A stretch of 64,000 bases of DNA from Branchiostoma floridae (taxonomy: Eukaryota > Chordata > Leptocardii > Amphioxiformes > Branchiostomatidae). Both the position numbers and the translations under genes were made by a program. The DNA lies in contig NC_049979.1 of assembly GCF_000003815.2 (NCBI RefSeq), forward strand, positions 12,562,766 to 12,626,765, in the 5' to 3' direction. Position 1 is the stretch's first letter; every line of letters starts with the position of its first letter. Positions 10,901-21,030 of this stretch are shown in pieces. Below the pieces are notes generated by a model that saw only the letters and a list, made by a program, of their open reading frames with translations, made no database searches and was not told where the DNA came from.

Positions 10901-13900
10901 TGACTACCAGTTGACTTAAAGGATTACCCAGTAGCCCACTCCATACATCTACTTTTATAGCATTAATGCTAAATGCCCAGAGATTGCATATATTGAGTGA
11001 TAGATTACACTTATTATGTGAGAAATGCAATAATGTATTGTTGTGCCCTGTCCAGTTGAAACAGCTGGTGGCCAGTGTGATGTACTGTATCCTGGAGCCG
11101 CTGGCTGCCTCCATCAACCCTCTCAACGACCACTGGGCACTGCGGGACTACGCTGCTAGGCTGCTGGCTCAGATATGCAGGTACAAAGGAAAGGAAACTC
11201 TCTTAATTTTCCGGTGGTCGTGACAGAAAAGACATAACTCACTTTCTACAGTATTCACACGTTCATTTTATATTACATGGCGAATTCCCCTTGCTATTTT
11301 CGACAAGCTCAAAGAAGACTACCACTTAAACGTCCTGTCCTTAGGACTTCAATCATTTCCTGTAGCGTGCATGTTGGGAGAGCAGCAACCGCTGGGATTC
11401 AAACTTTCAAATTCTAACCACTGGACAATGCATACTACTAATGCAGACTGAATTATCCAAACTATAAAAGTTAGGAGCTGGCAGGTGGTAACAAAGTGAA
11501 TGAGACAGATTGTGTCACATCTAATTGGTTTTTTTTCATAGTCATAGGTAAAAGAGTTATAGAACTGAGCACACTCAGAATTTCTGTCTATACATGTATC
11601 TATAGTAAATCTCATGTTAACACCATTTTATTCACATGCACAGGGCCTAGGGAATGGCTTGCACCTCCCTTAATTATGCAAAGTTTGTTTTAATAACAGA
11701 CAATTGTTTTTGATCAAAAAAATATCTGAGATAGTCAAGCTGAATCTGTCCTTCCTAAATATCCGTAGTTTGATATTCTTAGTTTTTGATGTCATAACTG
11801 TCTAATGTTGACCTCTTCCTCTCCCTAGGTCCGGCTGCATGAGTGTGGAGGGTCTACAGAAGCAGCTGCTGCTGGCCCTACAGAAGGTGTTGGTGGACCC
11901 AGCCAGGCCTCTGTGCTCTCACTATGGAGCTGTGGTGGGACTAACAGCACTGGGGAGCAAGGTCAAGTATCCAGTCACTTGTAAAGTTACATCTGTTGTG
12001 TACTTGCCTTAATGGTCTTTATTTCTTGTAACATTATCTTTTGTTTTATTTGATGTTGATATATTGTCTGGGGTTCCGACATGGGGTTCTCCCCTGGTTA
12101 AATGAAAAAGACAAATGTTAAAGTTGCATACTACTGTAAATCTTGAAACTTTTGCTGTGGTTTTATATAAGTGGTGCCTGTTTTTGTGAATATATGTTAC
12201 TATACTAGGTACTATACGACATAATTGTTTCAACCACAAATATAAAACATAAAAAAACTCCCTTTCCTTCCAACTGCAAACTTAAGCCACTGGCATTTTA
12301 AAATCCTGTCTTCATATAAAGTCTGTAAGTTTGACAATAGAACTTTGTAGAAATGACTCTAAATTCTACTCTACTTTGTTATTGTTATTTTCTTGAACCA
12401 GTAAGAGCCAAAACATATGTAAACCCCAACCGATATTACCGGTGTCTGATCATTTTCCTTTGTAGAAAATTGGACCATCATTTTGAGCATCGCCCATTTA
12501 CAAGTTTTCATAAACAGTTGGACCTGTACCCGATCCTTTGTACCTGAACGGTACCAGTACCTGAATTTTCTGTACTGGTATTCACCCCTAGTAAATGTGT
12601 GTTGTATCTCCAGGCCGTAGAGGATGTGCTGTACCCCCAGCTGGGTACCTACTGGCCGTTCCTACAGAGCTGGATGGAGGACAGGACCATCTCTAATGCA
12701 CAGGCCAAGGCTGATGCACACAGAGTGCAGGGGGCCCTTCTGGTAGGAACCAATGATGCTTTTACATACATGTCCTTTTTGCTACTCTCCAAGCAGAGAT
12801 GAGGAAATCATGACCTTCTTCAGTCAGCTGTCAGAAAATATGGGCAAGTTAGAAGAAGGTTATATTTTCCCATTGAGTCTGTGCTTGGAGAGTACCTTTT
12901 TTGCAAATTGTTACAATTATATGGAAATGTATAGATACACATTGATGCTGCTGTACAAAAAACATGAGTATACAAATACATTTTCCATATAGATGTGTCA
13001 AACTTAAGTGCCTTGACATAATCAGTTGCAGCTCTACCTGGCAATGCTACTTTTGCATGACCCATAAATATTTGGCCAGGTGCAGTTGTACTTAATACAT
13101 GCCTAGTACAATCATTATTTTCTAATAGTAGGGTGATTAAGAAAATATTCTTATGTTTCATCCATGTATTATTTTCCTGTCCACCCCAGTCTGCAGCAGA
13201 ATTGTTGTTGAAGACGTACCAGCAGAACGGGTCCGAACCCCACGCTGAGTCCAGCCACGAGAGCTCCCCCAACCAGAGCCCCCAGCAACCCGAAGCCAGC
13301 GAATTCACCATCGGGACTTTTGGCCAACTGCTGGAGTCCGGCGGTACTGCANNNNNNNNNNNNNNNNNNNNNNNNNNNNNNNNNNNNNNNNNNNNNNNNN
13401 NNNNNNNNNNNNNNNNNNNNNNNNNNNNNNNNNNNNNNNNNNNNNNNNNNNNNNNNNNNNNNNNNNNNNNNNNNNNNNNNNNNNNNNNNNNNNNNNNNNN
13501 NNNNNNNNNNNNNNNNNNNNNNNNNNNNNNNNNNNNNNNNNNNNNNNNNNNNNNNNNNNCGGATTTGCCCCCGATGCTGTCGTTTGCAGGGAACGGACAG
13601 CCCATGGACCTATCGAGCGTGCCCTCCACTAGTGACACTACCCACACCACGGGCAGGCGCACCTCCAAACGGCGGCAGAGCTCGAAGGAGTCGCCCAAAT
13701 CCAAGCGAGCACGGCGGGCTCCCTCCATGTCGGACATATTCAGCCTCTCCAGGGCCTCTCAAAGGAGGAGAGACATTGTGGTGAACATTCGGGGAGGGAG
13801 GCAGGTCGGGAAGAAGAAGACCAAGCCCGGTGCGCTCCTCGGAGCCGAGCTGAGTAGACTCTGCCGGAGAGTTCCCTTCATGGGGAAGAGGAAGAAAGTC

Positions 13901-13951
13901 AAGACTCTACCTGGGAAAGTTCTGCAGCCCAGTATGGGTATGCTGATATGA
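4958..13951 (+). CDS. TAF6L: TAF6L, TAF6-like subunit of the SAGA/PCAF co-activator complex
   Basis: TAF6L is a histone-fold subunit of nuclear SAGA-type acetyltransferase complexes. Coding exons: 4958-5185, 5828-5914, 6545-6695, 7086-7124, 7774-7862, 8389-8463, 8782-8877, 11056-11180, 11829-11961, 12614-12742, 13190-13951. All have GT/AG edges and compatible phases, giving 637 codons plus stop. Residues about 44-105 form the histone fold (IPKESVRAHAES, AEDACYRLREVMQ, LTAEDFNRALRW). Residues 169-384 form the TAF6-type HEAT domain (LLPYFVYLVGEVKSISHDLE, LEPLAASINPLNDHWALRD, SHYGAVVGL). These match TAF6L better than TAF6. The basic C-terminus with IRGGRQVGKK aligns with the conserved TAF6L tail. 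The start is the first ATG after an in-frame TGA. A 208-base gap hides residues about 439-507 of the last exon, with the frame preserved across it. Confidence 0.95.
5330..5745 (-). mobile_element. 5S rRNA-derived SINE with ATT/ATC microsatellite tail
   Basis: Read on the minus strand, 5735-5630 contains GATCTCGGAAGTTAAGCAA and TTGGATGGGAGACC, the box A and box C landmarks of 5S rRNA, but the rest of the 5S molecule is missing or diverged. A body with GGGACGTTAA (about 5586-5577) follows, then an (ATT/ATC)n tail down to about 5330. This is the plan of a SINE3 / 5S-headed SINE copied by a LINE, inserted antisense in TAF6L intron 1. The tail holds a perfect hairpin: CAGCCAGTAG (5381-5390) pairs with CTACTGGCTG (5395-5404). 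Element edges are approximate. Confidence 0.7.
5915..7773 (+). other. TAF6L introns 2-4: no additional feature seen
   Basis: Outside the exons at 6545-6695 and 7086-7124 this DNA is AT-rich. No open frame resembles a known protein and I recognise no repeat with clear termini. Confidence 0.5.
9168..10718. mobile_element. Long-armed inverted-repeat element in a TTAA site (Kolobok-like)
   Basis: The element begins AGGACAGCATCAG and ends CTGATGCTGTCCT, and is flanked by TTAA on both sides (9164-9167 and 10719-10722). The two arms (about 9168-9787 and 10102-10718) are near-perfect reverse complements of about 620 bp around a spacer of about 314 bp. TTAA duplication with AGG-starting termini fits Kolobok; piggyBac also uses TTAA but usually has CC-type ends. 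It lies in TAF6L intron 7 and is CpG-richer than its surroundings. The spacer has a short frame starting MPACVVC (from 10022), a possible remnant of a zinc-binding domain. Confidence 0.8.
10738..10805 (+). repeat. Dispersed (TCTGTA)n / ATATAGCCGGTATAACCGCC repeat, copy 1
   Basis: Tandem TCTGTATCTGTATC is followed by TATATAGCCGGTATAACCGCC, TTCGGC and TAACACACCAGC. The same composite occurs at 52826-52903 and, degenerated, three times in 25505-25665. It abuts the right end of the TTAA element. Confidence 0.65.
12783..12894. mobile_element. Short MITE, TACTCTCCAAGCAGAG termini, 9-10 bp target duplication
   Basis: The element starts TACTCTCCAAGCAGAG and ends with the near-inverted TGCTTGGAGAGTA. 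The left flank is CCTTTTTGC (12774-12782) and the right flank CCTTTTTTGC (12895-12904), a target duplication differing by one T in a homopolymer. A 9-10 bp duplication suggests Mutator-like transposition; the superfamily is inferred. It lies in TAF6L intron 10. Confidence 0.75.
13352..13559. other. Assembly gap (208 N) inside TAF6L exon 11
   Basis: Unsequenced bases interrupt the serine/proline-rich linker between the TAF6L HEAT domain and its basic C-terminus. The reading frame is the same on both sides. Confidence 0.99.
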
Positions 13952-14530
13952 TGTGTATGTGAATTTGAGGGAGAAACTCGTTGAACATGTTGCACTATCA
14001 ACTGAGTGATAAATATAGCCTGTAACCTTATTTTATACATAGAGATAGCTTAGATTCAAACAATATCCTCTTGTGAATTTCATGTTTTTGAGGGAAATTA
14101 TTTAGTCCTGTTCATGATAAAGCATTAGGTTATTTACCAAGTAGCCTTGCAGTTCAATAATATAAGTGACAATTTATTGTGACTGAAATAACAATAAACA
14201 TACCAATTGTGAATGTTGCATTTTATTTTTCCTATTAACTGCTAATATAGTAATAAGTAATGCAGTCCTTTCCTGGGTCTGGATATCCAACATGCCCAAG
14301 GTGTGGCTCTGGTCATGCAAAGCCCAGATAGACCCGGCTTTACTTCTCATCCAAGACCTTCCTAACAGCTCATTTTTGGTCAAGTGAAATAATTCTGTAA
14401 ATGATATGTGCATTCCCCTAGGGTCAGCATCGGGGCCTGCTATGGATTCGAACCCAATCATGAAGGCCACATTGCAAACTTTTAGGAGGCAAGTACTGCC
14501 CCAAAGTGCAATGTACTTGGGGTAACCAAT
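13952..14530 (+). other. TAF6L 3'UTR and convergent spacer, possible antisense SINE relic
   Basis: An AATAAA at 14193-14198 is a plausible TAF6L polyadenylation signal. On the minus strand, GGGTTCGAATCC near 14455 resembles a tRNA-type box B, but no good box A precedes it, so this is at most a degraded SINE. No other gene is seen. Confidence 0.45.
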
Positions 14531-14840
14531 AGAGGTAGTGTGCATAGTCCAGTGGTTAGCAGCCCTGCCTCTGGACTAAGAGGTTGTAAGTTCGATCCTG
14601 GCCGTGTCTCTCTCCTCACATGCATGCTACCGGACAGGGTCTCAGTCCTTAAGTTAAGGCGTGACGTTAAGCCATGTCCACCGTCCATTGTGCTTGTCCA
14701 AAAGAGCTAGGGAAATTCCCTGATACAGTTACTAGTAACATGCAAAACTGTACATCGCTGCCATGACCAGCGGAAGAATGGTCCTTCAGTGAGCTTAGCC
14801 AGATCAATATCACCTTCACCAAACACTCACCAGACATTAA
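14531..14840 (+). mobile_element. tRNA-derived SINE
   Basis: The head contains TAGTCCAGTGG (box A) and AGTTCGATCC (box B) at tRNA-like spacing, but the segment cannot form a full tRNA. It runs on into a non-tRNA body with GACGTTAAGCC. Boundaries are approximate; the 3' end is not clear. Confidence 0.65.
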
Positions 14841-14859
14841 CCACTTGTACAACTACAAA

Positions 14860-15983
14860 TTTATTTTTTGTCATGTTACTCCCCATTGTATGGGGTTTCT
14901 AAAGCACTTAGTTTCTCTAATGTCTCCAAAAATATCTCCTATATGTCAAGTACATTAAGTAAAACTATGGCTTTAGATGTTTGGCACAGGTAGGTACATT
15001 CTGGAGTAAGTCTTAATACTGATATAACAATTTAATGTACTGACACTAATGACAGTAAGTACAATATACAAACGCCTAATGATAGCATAAGGCAACACTG
15101 CCATACATATGCATCTGTGTAAAAAGCAAGCAAACTACTCAAATCTTACAGTAATATTTAACATACTCATCACATGATTACTTCTAAACATGGAAAATGT
15201 GCAGAAAAAGATATTCTCCAATTTTGTAATCATATATCAAAAGCTTTTTGGCACTATTGATACTACATTTCATCTCAGTAGAAAGCTACATATCTTAATT
15301 CTTAAGATTGTTATCAAAACTTCAAAATAGGACTAGACAAAAGACGGACATTGTAGCAATAGTTCAGTGCTTCTAAACAAGGCTATACATTCTTAAATAC
15401 TGTCTAGCATTTGGGACAAAATTCAACATTCTATGGCAATGGTTGACTCTTCATCGACACTCAATTCATCTTGTTGCTTGAACAAATAAAATTCATGCAT
15501 TGAAACTATATGGCCTCTTTTGGTCAATATTGACCATGGTAAAATCATAATTGATACCAGCCCTACAGCTTTGGCTATGGCTCACCAGTCATACATGAGA
15601 AAATTATGACAGTCTCTGCCACAAAGGGCACATCTGTAAGCTGACTCAGGTATCAACACTTACACTAACATAAAAACGAATGGCTTTGCTAAGAAAGACC
15701 TTCCTATCCAACATACTAGTATAGCATAAAGAGTTTTGTCTATGTATGGTCTATAAATTACATGTATAAAAATATCTCAAGTCATGGTCCAGCCTTTTTT
15801 AAAAGATATCAAAAAGAAGACTTGTTGCTGCCTCTTGCAGCAAGAACTTGGCAAACTGTTAACTTAGTATTTTTTACAGCTACATCAGGACAATTTGGCC
15901 CTCTAGCAACATAGCCCCATCAACTGGGTTCATAGGGTGTTAGTCTGATTAGCCAAAGTGAGACTTGTCAGAGTAATACAGAG
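14860..15983 (-). other. Probable long 3'UTR of the WAP-VWC gene
   Basis: This is the minus-strand stretch between the stop codon at 15986-15984 and an AATAAA at 14865-14860. It is AT-rich with no recognisable frame. The polyadenylation site is inferred from the hexamer alone. Confidence 0.4.
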
Positions 15984-18900
15984 TTAGAATGTATTCCATA
16001 AAGATACAAACAGCAGAAGAGCCCCTAACCACAACAAGTCTCTGGACCTAACCACTGCAGCTGGAGAGCTGACTGTTGGTTCCTCCTGCTGTGCTGCTGC
16101 TGAAGGGCAGGGGGCATCGGTACACACCACCTCACCTCTCAGACAAGTGCTGGCAAAATAAATACATGTATGAGCTGTTGCAAACAGACAAATTAAACAC
16201 TTCTGTTTACCAAAGCATCTAAATAGCCTTCAGGGAATAATAGCTTACAACTTTATTATAGATGACAAAAAATTTGGTTGATATTTTCTTGATATTCACC
16301 AAAATTACAAAGAAAAATTAACTTAATTTGAAGAAGTTAAAAATCTTGAGTTTAGCAGAAGTGTCTCACCAGTTGTTACACCTGTCCACCACCCTGACCA
16401 CTTCTCCCTCAGAATACGGGGATCTGTTGGCAATGCAACCTGAAAGACAGAACAATTTCCATGAGAATGTGTTAATATTGTCCACTGACCCAAGCATAAG
16501 TATGTTGTCTACAGTGGACACCTGTCTACTGCTACCAAATCCCTAGAGTACTAGTAGCTAGCCAAGACTAGCCTGATATTCATTCCTATTGTAGCTGCCA
16601 AGTTTCTTTCAGACCATTCTAAAAACACTGAGACTAAAAAAGAAGGACCCCAACAGCTACAATAAGAACTATACGAAGGTTTGACAATCAAACAAACAAA
16701 TAGATAAACAAACAGGCAGACCTGTGGAGCCCCCAATGGCTGGTGCACACGTCATGGAGAACTGGCAGGCGTCGATGGCAGGACAACACTTGTCGCTCCC
16801 GCCACAGTCCGAGTCTGTCGTGCACATGGCCTCTCCGCACAGCTGGGAACCGGCAGGGTCCGGACAGAACCCAGGCCTGGTGGATGCACTGCCATCTACA
16901 GGAGGGATAGGGATATCCATGTTTAGTAGGAAGTATTGAGATTTCCCACATTCGTGCAAGGATTGACATCATCTTTATCAATTTGCTAGACACTAGTTCA
17001 TCTCCTACTGCATACAGAAAAGACATCAAGCCCATCAAATACTTTAAGTAAAGGTAGAATAAGAATAGATGTCATTTCCCTTTTTTTCAGTGCTTTTACC
17101 CTAGACTAGACAAAGAGCAGGTACTGGGTATCAGTACCTCAGCTAGAATTTACCTGCAATTAGTTGGCAGGTGCTTTGTATGAAAGAACATATTAATTTT
17201 AGTTCATTTTCAAGAGCAGTTTTAATTTCTTGTTCAAAAGATGAAAAAAAAATTCAGAAGACTTTGTAGTACAGGAAGAACAGACTCACCAGTGCTACAT
17301 GGTCCATTAGTGCAGGTTACTTCACCTGAGTGTTGGCAGGTACTGCAGTGGGTAGAAAAACAGCAATTGTAAAAAAAAGAATGCTTGAGGAAAAAAGTTT
17401 TGTTTTAAGTCTTTGTATAAGGAGTAGCCTGATTTAACCATACATGTACTTTTGTACTTAATATATAATTGACAGATGATGTTGATGAGCCTTTCATGAC
17501 AATCTTTGGACAAACAACAGGCATGCGGTTTCACCTACCAACAGTTCCCGTCTCCATTCTCAAGCTGCTCTCCTGGAGCTAGCACACCTGCCTCTGGGTC
17601 AATACACTCCACTGAAAAAAGCAAAAATGTGGGTTTCACAAACATTCAAAGTTTGAAACTGCAAACGTGTGTTCCTGTGTTGCAAGTTTTCAAAAGAGAG
17701 GATTTCTGCATCATCGGGCAAGAGGACTAAAAACAACCTTGAAGAAACATTCCTACCCGGTAATCTTAATTAGTAAATAGCATATCAGAAGGAACCTATG
17801 AAATTATCTACAATCTCTGAACACTTCTCAGACTAGACTGACCACCTGGCCATTGTGACTACTTTTGTGGTGTCCCTTTGATAACTTTTCCCCTTTGACA
17901 CAGGTATTCTGTCTATAGTGACAAGCTGTCCATATAGACCAGATTGTACTGGCTCCCTGAGTGGGCAGTTTGACTGTGTCTGTCAAAACTTTTTCGTGAA
18001 TATGTAGTTTTATGTCATAGTCTGTATTGACGGACTGACATTATAATATAGTGTCAAACACTGCCAGGGGCACCTTACGGCACACTAGTCTGTGTAACAC
18101 AAACTCCGCTGTCCAGGGCTGCTATAAGCGAGATTTAATCAGGCTAATGGCACACATGGTCAGGACAGGTGGACAGTTACCTGTCTCTGTTGGCACCTGG
18201 CACTCATGGTCACAGTCACTGCTGGGGGACACCTTACAGCACACCTGGTCAGCTGGACACTCCCTGTCGTTGGAGCAGGGGGTCAGGCAGGGGGCGGGGT
18301 CAAACACGTCCTCTACAACTGCACACTGGGAAGCTGGGGAGGGAGGATATGGATGGAAACATCATCATCAATCCTGTAGTCAGCTGTCATAGCTATATAG
18401 CATAGAAATCTAGCATAGAGTCACAGGAATAACATGTTCTCCACAATCCACATTCCCAAAGCTGACAATACGTCACATAAATAGTTGCTATACCAGGAAT
18501 AGTATATACTTCACATACACCTTTTACTGTTGCACACAAGCAGATACACATGATCCAGACACATACACAGTCACACACACACATACACACACATACAAAT
18601 ACATTATAATGTCTAACATTACATTATGTGACTGCAAAGTTCTGTTCAGACAAACAGAGCTGCATGTATGCCATCATGATGTTTGGGTTCCGTTGCTTCC
18701 CCAAACAGGATGAACATACTTGTCAGAAACATGTGACCTCCACCTTTGCCCCTGCTGAATGCTGTTATCACATACCACGGTGTCTGATGATTATTCTACT
18801 TTATATCAACTGAATTCTACTGTCACTTTTTTTCTCTTAAAATATGTTTTGCAATGTATCTAATACTTATAATAAATAAAATAAAATAAAATGATAGTTG

Positions 18901-20854
18901 ATGTTTTTAGGCCTATTTAGTTTGATAACTATATATCATGGCCAGTGGAAGACAATGGAAGACATATGGAGGCCAATACATGTAATGATGTATGCTCTCC
19001 AAGCAGAGGTAGAAGAGAAATAATTACTAGTATTCATTTCTTCTGATTGAAACAATTCAAATTCCCATTGAAACAATTTTGGAGTCCAGTAGATACATTG
19101 GAAACATTTATCATGGCATCATAAATTCTCTGTTGAGTTAAGGGGACTGGGAAAACCTGCAAAAATTATGCCACGGCCAAGAATTTCAACTAGATTTACA
19201 GCAGCCAGTCCAAGGTTGAAGCTTGAAGGGATCAGCTATCAGAAAATAAGAAGTAGGTAACAATCTAGGTAACAATCCCTCCCTTCATTCAACCTGACTG
19301 GAGATAGGGTACAAAATTATGTAGCTTGGAAAGACAAACAGTCACACATGGCAGTGATCTGGAGGCATGTCTGTGGAGCAACATAGGCAGTGTGTTCTTA
19401 GCTTTTGGCATGTTGCTGAGAAAAACAAGAGGCTTAAATACTGACAGCATGGGAAGAAAACAGAAAGAGTTTTGGAGGATGGACTATCCTTGGTCTCAAC
19501 AAGAGATTTTTTTTCCTGTCAGTGAATGGAAAGAATGGAAGATTGCAAGATAAAATACTAGTAAATGCACTTCAAGGGTAAATAAAGTGAAAGTGACCTC
19601 AATCAGTTCAAACCTAACAAGCTGCTGTGAACTTTCTGCACGCACTTCTGCATAATTTCTATAATTGTCTATCTCTGCAAAATCTCTGACTGAGTCTGAG
19701 TGTTATTTCCAATGTACATGTGAAAAGCTGCCATGTCTGTTAACCCAATGCATATCAAAGTTAACAGGCAAACAATGAATACTTCAGCAGCAGCAATCTG
19801 ATTCTGCATACACGTACAAACTATTTCTATCACTTACAATAAATGTAGTCATAATCACTAAATTTAACCTGCTAGCTAATTATCAACTTGCTAACCAAAA
19901 TGTGCCATGCTTTGACCAATTTCGGTCAGAGAGACAATAAACAAATTGTGTGCATTGTTGACTTGCAGAAATATATTTGAAAGTCTGCATATTCACAACA
20001 ACCAGAATGTGAATAGAAAATCTAATTTCAACTAACTGCCCTGAACTGTAGTTAACCAGAAAGTGGCTATTAATTTGGCTACCAAGAAGGCTTCAAACTG
20101 TCCTGAAAACCTGGCCTAGCTTCCTGGTTGGTAAACATCTAGGTTTCTATTTCCCTACCAGAAAACTGTTTATTTCAACTTCCTATGTGTTCAACTCTCA
20201 CAAAACTTCAAACATGAAATTTAGAGGGGAAGGATCAGTTGACTTGGTGAAAGAGAAAGATTCATAAATCTTACAGGATATAACTCAGCAAATGACAATT
20301 TCATTGCATTGTGAACGTTTTGCAAACTAATTGCCCTCCTGCAAAATTTGCTCAACTGTGTAGAGGAAAACATCTTACCAGAGTGTTGACCATTGATCTT
20401 GAAAAATAAACTGTCTCCCTAACCCTGGCAATAACATTACAAAGGTTTGTGCCAAGTTGTCCAACAAGTCTGAGACAGTCTCTTACTTCTGTAGCATGGT
20501 ATCCAAACCTATTACAGTGTACTGTATAAATGCTGAGTATCTTCTGTCGACAGTCGTCTCACACAAATCGGCAGCTATACTATAATAGTAGGTTTGAGTA
20601 CCAGGCTATATGCGTGAGAGAGGATAAAGCTTTTATACAGTGATCTACATCCAAAAACGTTTAGCTACAAAGATCATTGGCCTAACCATGACCCCAATTG
20701 CAAGGCACATTCCACAACAACTGCAGAACCAAACACATTATCCTGAAAACTTACATTAACACTAATAGGTGATTAGCAAAGTGGTATACTTACAGTCCTG
20801 TAGCGTGGAGACCAGCGGTAGAAGGCACAGGACGAGAAGCGCAGCCAGCTCCAT
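15984..20854 (-). CDS. Secreted or surface protein, WAP-VWC-WAP-VWC architecture
   Basis: Seven exons on the minus strand (20854-20794, 18333-18181, 17611-17539, 17342-17290, 16895-16722, 16439-16370, 16149-15984) splice in phase to 249 codons plus stop. Residues 1-20 are a hydrophobic signal peptide (MELAALLVLCLLPLVS). Residues about 21-71 and 114-171 are WAP four-disulfide cores, each with eight cysteines including the CC pair (ECPADQVCCK; DCGGSDKCCP). Residues about 72-113 and 172-210 are short von Willebrand C-like units (CCTCQHSGEVTCTNGPC; CTCLRGEVVCTDAPCP). The chain ends in a hydrophobic stretch (LLWLGALLLFVSL) only a few residues before the stop, fitting a GPI-anchor signal or a tail-less membrane segment. 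WAP domains often inhibit proteases and VWC units often bind growth factors; the actual role is unknown. No named orthologue recognised. Confidence 0.85.
18334..20793 (-). other. Intron 1 of the WAP-VWC gene
   Basis: It contains an AC-rich microsatellite (about 18535-18600) and one terminus of the TACTCTCCAAGCAGAG repeat family (TATGCTCTCCAAGCAGAGG, about 18990-19008) with no partner end found. Nothing else resembles a gene. Confidence 0.6.
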
Positions 20855-20863
20855 CGCGGAGTC

Positions 20864-20871
20864 ATGCAAAT
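20864..20871 (-). promoter_or_regulatory. Octamer motif just upstream of the WAP-VWC start codon
   Basis: ATTTGCAT on the minus strand (ATGCAAAT on plus) lies 10 bases before the ATG. It matches the POU/Oct octamer exactly, but being so close to the start it may be 5'UTR. Function is not shown. Confidence 0.3.
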
Positions 20872-21030
20872 GAAGACGTGGGACAGAGGCCAGCTAGCCT
20901 CTCACCGACCTGCAAACATGGAGAACCTTTAAAGGTGTCTGTGATGACATGTGAACAGCAGGGCACAGGGGCAGTACATATGTGTCTGTGGGGACCATCT
21001 GCATGGAGGGATTACTGGCAACATGTGCAG

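Noticed and set aside
12820-13737. Long minus-strand frame across the N gap
   Set aside because: Antisense to TAF6L exon 11; its length comes from the unsequenced bases.
4958-13951. Assignment to TAF6 rather than TAF6L
   Set aside because: IPKESVR, AEDACYRLRE, LTAEDFNRALRW and the IRGGRQVGKK tail match TAF6L wording; TAF6 differs at these places.
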